From: Papio anubis
Lineage: Eukaryota; Chordata; Mammalia; Primates; Cercopithecidae
Direction: 5' to 3'
Length of the DNA stretch: 64,000 nucleotides
Assembly: GCF_008728515.1 (NCBI RefSeq)
Contig: NC_044984.1
Span: 94,473,181 to 94,537,180 of the forward strand
Shown here one piece after another: positions 62,246-64,000 of the stretch; the first letter of the stretch is position 1; each line of letters opens with the position of its first letter. Position numbers and translations under genes: made by a program. A model generated the notes under the pieces. It was not told the DNA's origin. It saw only the letters and a list, made by a program, of their open reading frames with translations, and made no database searches.

Positions 62246-62426
62246 GGTGCCGAGGCTGGAGTCGACGCGCTCTCGTACTGTTGCTCACTGCCTCCTCTCT
62301 TCGTGGCCGTCTCCTCTCTGTCCCGGCTAGCCCGGCCACAGGAGAGGCGCTGATCGCTCACGACCGGGAGAGACGCGAGGCCCCGGCCAAGGCCACAGCC
62401 GCCGCCGAGAACCCGGAGCATCGCGC

Positions 62427-62456
62427 TCAGGCCGCCACAGCCGCCGCGGGCGCCAT
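62427..62456 (-). other. uORF1, 9 codons
   Basis: ATG GCG CCC then Ala/Val-rich codons and TGA, entirely within the 5' UTR and 182 nt upstream of the main start. Its ATG is embedded in the YY1-type element, so it is translated only from transcripts starting above 62456. Confidence 0.45.
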
Positions 62457-62460
62457 CTTG
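62451..62460 (-). promoter_or_regulatory. YY1-type initiator-proximal element
   Basis: The minus strand reads CAAGATGGCG, the core of the AAGATGGCGGC motif bound by YY1 in many TATA-less CpG-island promoters, in the usual sense orientation. Its ATG also opens a 9-codon upstream ORF if transcription begins above it. Confidence 0.65.
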
Positions 62461-62490
62461 GCTGCAGCATCACCTAAGAGACTCGGGAGA

Positions 62491-62567
62491 GGGCGGGGGC
62501 GGGGCGGCTCCAGGCGGGGCCGGCACGAGGCCGGGCGGGGCCAACGCCGGCTCTGGGCGGGGGCGGG
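62491..62567. promoter_or_regulatory. GC-box cluster (SP/KLF-type sites)
   Basis: Several GGGCGG cores lie in a row: 62491-62507 (overlapping), 62513-62521, 62533-62542 and 62555-62567. They sit 30-110 bp upstream of the probable start site, as expected for a TATA-less housekeeping promoter. Confidence 0.7.
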
Positions 62568-62580
62568 AGGTTTGCGGCCC

Positions 62581-62774
62581 TGGCGCCAGGGTCCCTTTTA
62601 GACATCGCGACACAAGGCCCTTGACTCCCAATCCACCAACCTTCTTGGCCTTAATACTCCCTCCTCCCTCCTTCCTCCCCTCCGCTGATGTTGTTCCTGC
62701 CTCCATCGCTGATCCGTGGCTGATTTGTCTATGTCCTACTTCCCTTTTTCATTTCCTCAGACATTTTTTTTTTG
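62581..62774. other. Upstream flank of BLTP3B
   Basis: C/T-rich sequence ('ccctcctccctccttcctcc') between the GC boxes and the first upstream Alu. No divergent gene seen. Confidence 0.5.
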
Positions 62775-63076
62775 CTTTTTTTTTTTTTTTTTTTTTTTTT
62801 TGAGGAGTCTCGCTCTGTCGCCCAGGCTGGAGTCCAGTGGTGCGATCTCGGCTCATTGCAACCTCCGCCTCCAGGGTTCAAGCGATTCTCCTGCTTCAGC
62901 CTCCTGAGTAGCTGGGATTACAGGTGCGCACCACCACTGCCGGCAAATTTTTGTATTTTTATTAGAGACGAGGTTTCACCATATTGGCCAGTAGGTCTCG
63001 AACTCCTGACCTCCTGATCCACCCGCCTCGCCTCCCAAAGTGATGAGAGTACAGGCGTGAGCCACTGCACCCGGCC
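62775..63076 (-). repeat. Alu upstream of the promoter, minus orientation
   Basis: A long T run, then tgaggagtctcgctctgtcg, ending 'gccactgcacccggcc'. About 300 bp upstream of the probable start site. Confidence 0.92.
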
Positions 63077-63260
63077 TCCTCAGAATGGTTTAAGTATCGG
63101 CCATTAACTCCTCTGCTTGCTTTGCTCTCTTGACCTACTCACCTTTCTTCATATTCTTCCTTCGGTTTTTCTTGTTTTTTTTTTTTTTTTTTTTTTTTTC
63201 TTTTGCTAAGATATTCAGCCTTTCCCTTACCTGAATGTGGCAATTTAATGTTTCCCTTGG

Positions 63261-63543
63261 GCCGGGCGCGGTGGCTCACGCCTGTAATCCCAGCACTTTG
63301 GGAGGCCGAGGCGGGCGGATCACAAGGTCAGGAGATCGAGACCATGGTGAAACCCCGCCTCTACTAAAAATACAAAAAAGTAGCCGGGAGCGGTGGCAGG
63401 TGCCTGTAGTCCCAGCTACTTGGGAGGCTGAGGCAGGAGAATGGCAGGAACCCGGGAGGCGGAGCTTGCAGTGAGCCGAGATCGCGCCACTGCACTCCAG
63501 CCAGGGGGACAGAGCAAGACTCCGTCTCAAAAAAAAAAAAAAA
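63261..63543 (+). repeat. AluY-like
   Basis: gccgggcgcggtggctcacg start, 12 bp missing after 'gatcgagaccat'. Perfect duplication gtttcccttgg (63250-63260 and 63544-63554). Confidence 0.94.
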
Positions 63544-63609
63544 GTTTCCCTTGGTTATTGCTATCCTAAAGGAAGTAAAGGTTGACAATGGTTCCTAATA
63601 GTCTAGGAC

Positions 63610-63780
63610 CTAGGAATTAGAAGGCCTATAATTCAACTCCTGGCTCTGGTATTTTCTAGCTGTTATCCTGGGGAAAATAATTTCTTTACTTTTAGCTTCA
63701 TTTTAGTCATCTGTGAAATAGGTTAATCAGCAGCCTTACCCACTTCACTAGGTTGTACCTAAAGATGTAAATATCATATG
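63610..63780 (-). repeat. MIR SINE fragment
   Basis: Reverse-strand MIR order: 'ctcctggctctggtattttc', 'ttagtcatctgtgaaatagg' and 'cttacccacttcactaggtt'. Confidence 0.75.
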
Positions 63781-63894
63781 AAAATTTCTGTAAGGAAGGA
63801 AGGAAATTGTTAAAATAGGGAAAACTATTATAATTCTACAGCTCTGCCCTACCCAGCCCCAAACAGAGCTAACATTTTCAGGGATTAAAATGAC

Positions 63895-64000
63895 TACTCC
63901 TGTCATCCCAGCACTTTGGGAGGCCGAGGCAGGCAGATCACTTGAGGTCAGGAGTTCAAGACCGGCCTGACCAACATGGTGAAACCCTGTCTCTACAAAA
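63895..64000 (+). repeat. Alu, cut by the window end
   Basis: Begins at 'ctactcctgtcatcccagca' (5' shortened) and runs off the window at 'ctgtctctacaaaa'. Confidence 0.9.

Larger units (their letters stand above)
23409..62421 (-). other. uORF2, spliced across intron 1 and overlapping the BLTP3B start
   Basis: The ATG at 62421-62419 (G at -3, C at +4: moderate context) opens a frame that passes the main ATG in another frame. Exon 1 supplies 73 codons plus one base (62421-62202). After the normal splice it continues in exon 2 as GAT TTA CCA ... ACA AGA TAA, stopping at 23411-23409, for 83 codons in all. Overlap with the main CDS is 76 nt. Whether the peptide is made is unknown; the expected effect, if any, is reduced initiation at the main ATG. 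Confidence 0.5.
62246..62465 (-). promoter_or_regulatory. BLTP3B: BLTP3B 5' UTR and probable transcription-start zone
   Basis: GC-rich sequence immediately upstream of the start codon, without TATA. It contains exactly two upstream ATGs (62456 and 62421 on the minus strand). The 5' limit is inferred: YY1-type elements usually lie just downstream of the start site in this orientation, placing the cap around 62460-62475. No transcript evidence is available from sequence alone. Confidence 0.6.
61780..62580. promoter_or_regulatory. CpG island over promoter, exon 1 and start of intron 1
   Basis: Dense CpG and high GC begin abruptly near 61780 and end near 62580 in otherwise AT-rich sequence. It covers the BLTP3B 5' UTR, exon 1 and about 400 bp of intron 1. 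No divergent gene could be recognised on the plus strand; the plus-strand ORFs inside are GC-rich open frames without family likeness. Confidence 0.9.

Noticed and set aside
61784..62245. 153-residue ORF beginning with the BLTP3B start
   Set aside because: Only the first 44 nt are coding. After AG/GTCAGT the frame reads GC-rich intron; the true protein continues in exon 2 at 23440.
765..62245. Assignment to the paralogue BLTP3A (UHRF1BP1)
   Set aside because: The first 15 residues are shared, but the exon 2, 5 and 8 wording (KGEGELKNLELDEE, SVNAHWEHGD, DDIHAKEK) fits BLTP3B as I recall the two proteins.
61861..62601. Possible divergent gene on the plus strand of the CpG island
   Set aside because: The open frames (61861-62217, 62281-62601) are Arg/Pro/Ala-rich and explained by GC content. 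No splice-linked second exon or family likeness was seen.

Overview
This is primate nuclear DNA, most likely from an Old World monkey. About 70 Alu copies or fragments were counted by eye in 64 kb. At least four young AluY copies (near 7829, 45934, 50656 and 57658) carry the 'ggctcaagcc' 5' end and the 'agatccggccactgc' right arm that, to my knowledge, mark the cercopithecid AluYR lineage rather than ape AluY. The rest is ordinary mammalian intron: LINE-1, L2, MIR, MaLR LTRs, Tigger and MER5A fossils, and microsatellites.

There is one gene. BLTP3B (older names UHRF1BP1L, SHIP164) lies on the minus strand and runs off the low-coordinate end of the window. Its CpG-island promoter is at about 61780-62580 and its start codon at 62245. 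Nine coding exons were placed by hand from splice sites, reading phase and recognised protein sequence: 62202-62245, 23278-23440, 18701-18739, 17547-17638, 13099-13288, 12113-12253, 10415-10585, 3417-3597 and 765-848. They join in frame for 1105 nt (368 codons plus one base) with no stop and GT-AG at every junction. This is the N-terminal chorein part of a bridge-like lipid-transfer protein of the endosome-Golgi route, roughly a quarter of its usual length. Exons from 10 onward are outside the window.

Layout from high to low coordinate: 62600-64000 is upstream flank with Alus and a MIR. 61780-62580 is the CpG-island promoter, with GC boxes, a YY1-type element and two upstream ATGs. 23441-62201 is the 38.8-kb intron 1, filled with Alus, a twin-primed (5'-inverted) L1 with its target-site duplication, an old L1M cut by several Alus, and MaLR, Tigger and MER5A fossils. 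765-23440 holds exons 2-9 in shorter introns, with a 5'-truncated L1 in intron 2.

I found no new molecular system. The observations most worth checking are: an upstream ORF that splices into exon 2 and overlaps the BLTP3B start; an inverted copy of a nearby L1M segment that has replaced the middle of an Alu; clusters where several Alus hit the same target sequence; the inverted L1 with a retained 5'UTR block; and a frame-neutral 39-nt microexon.
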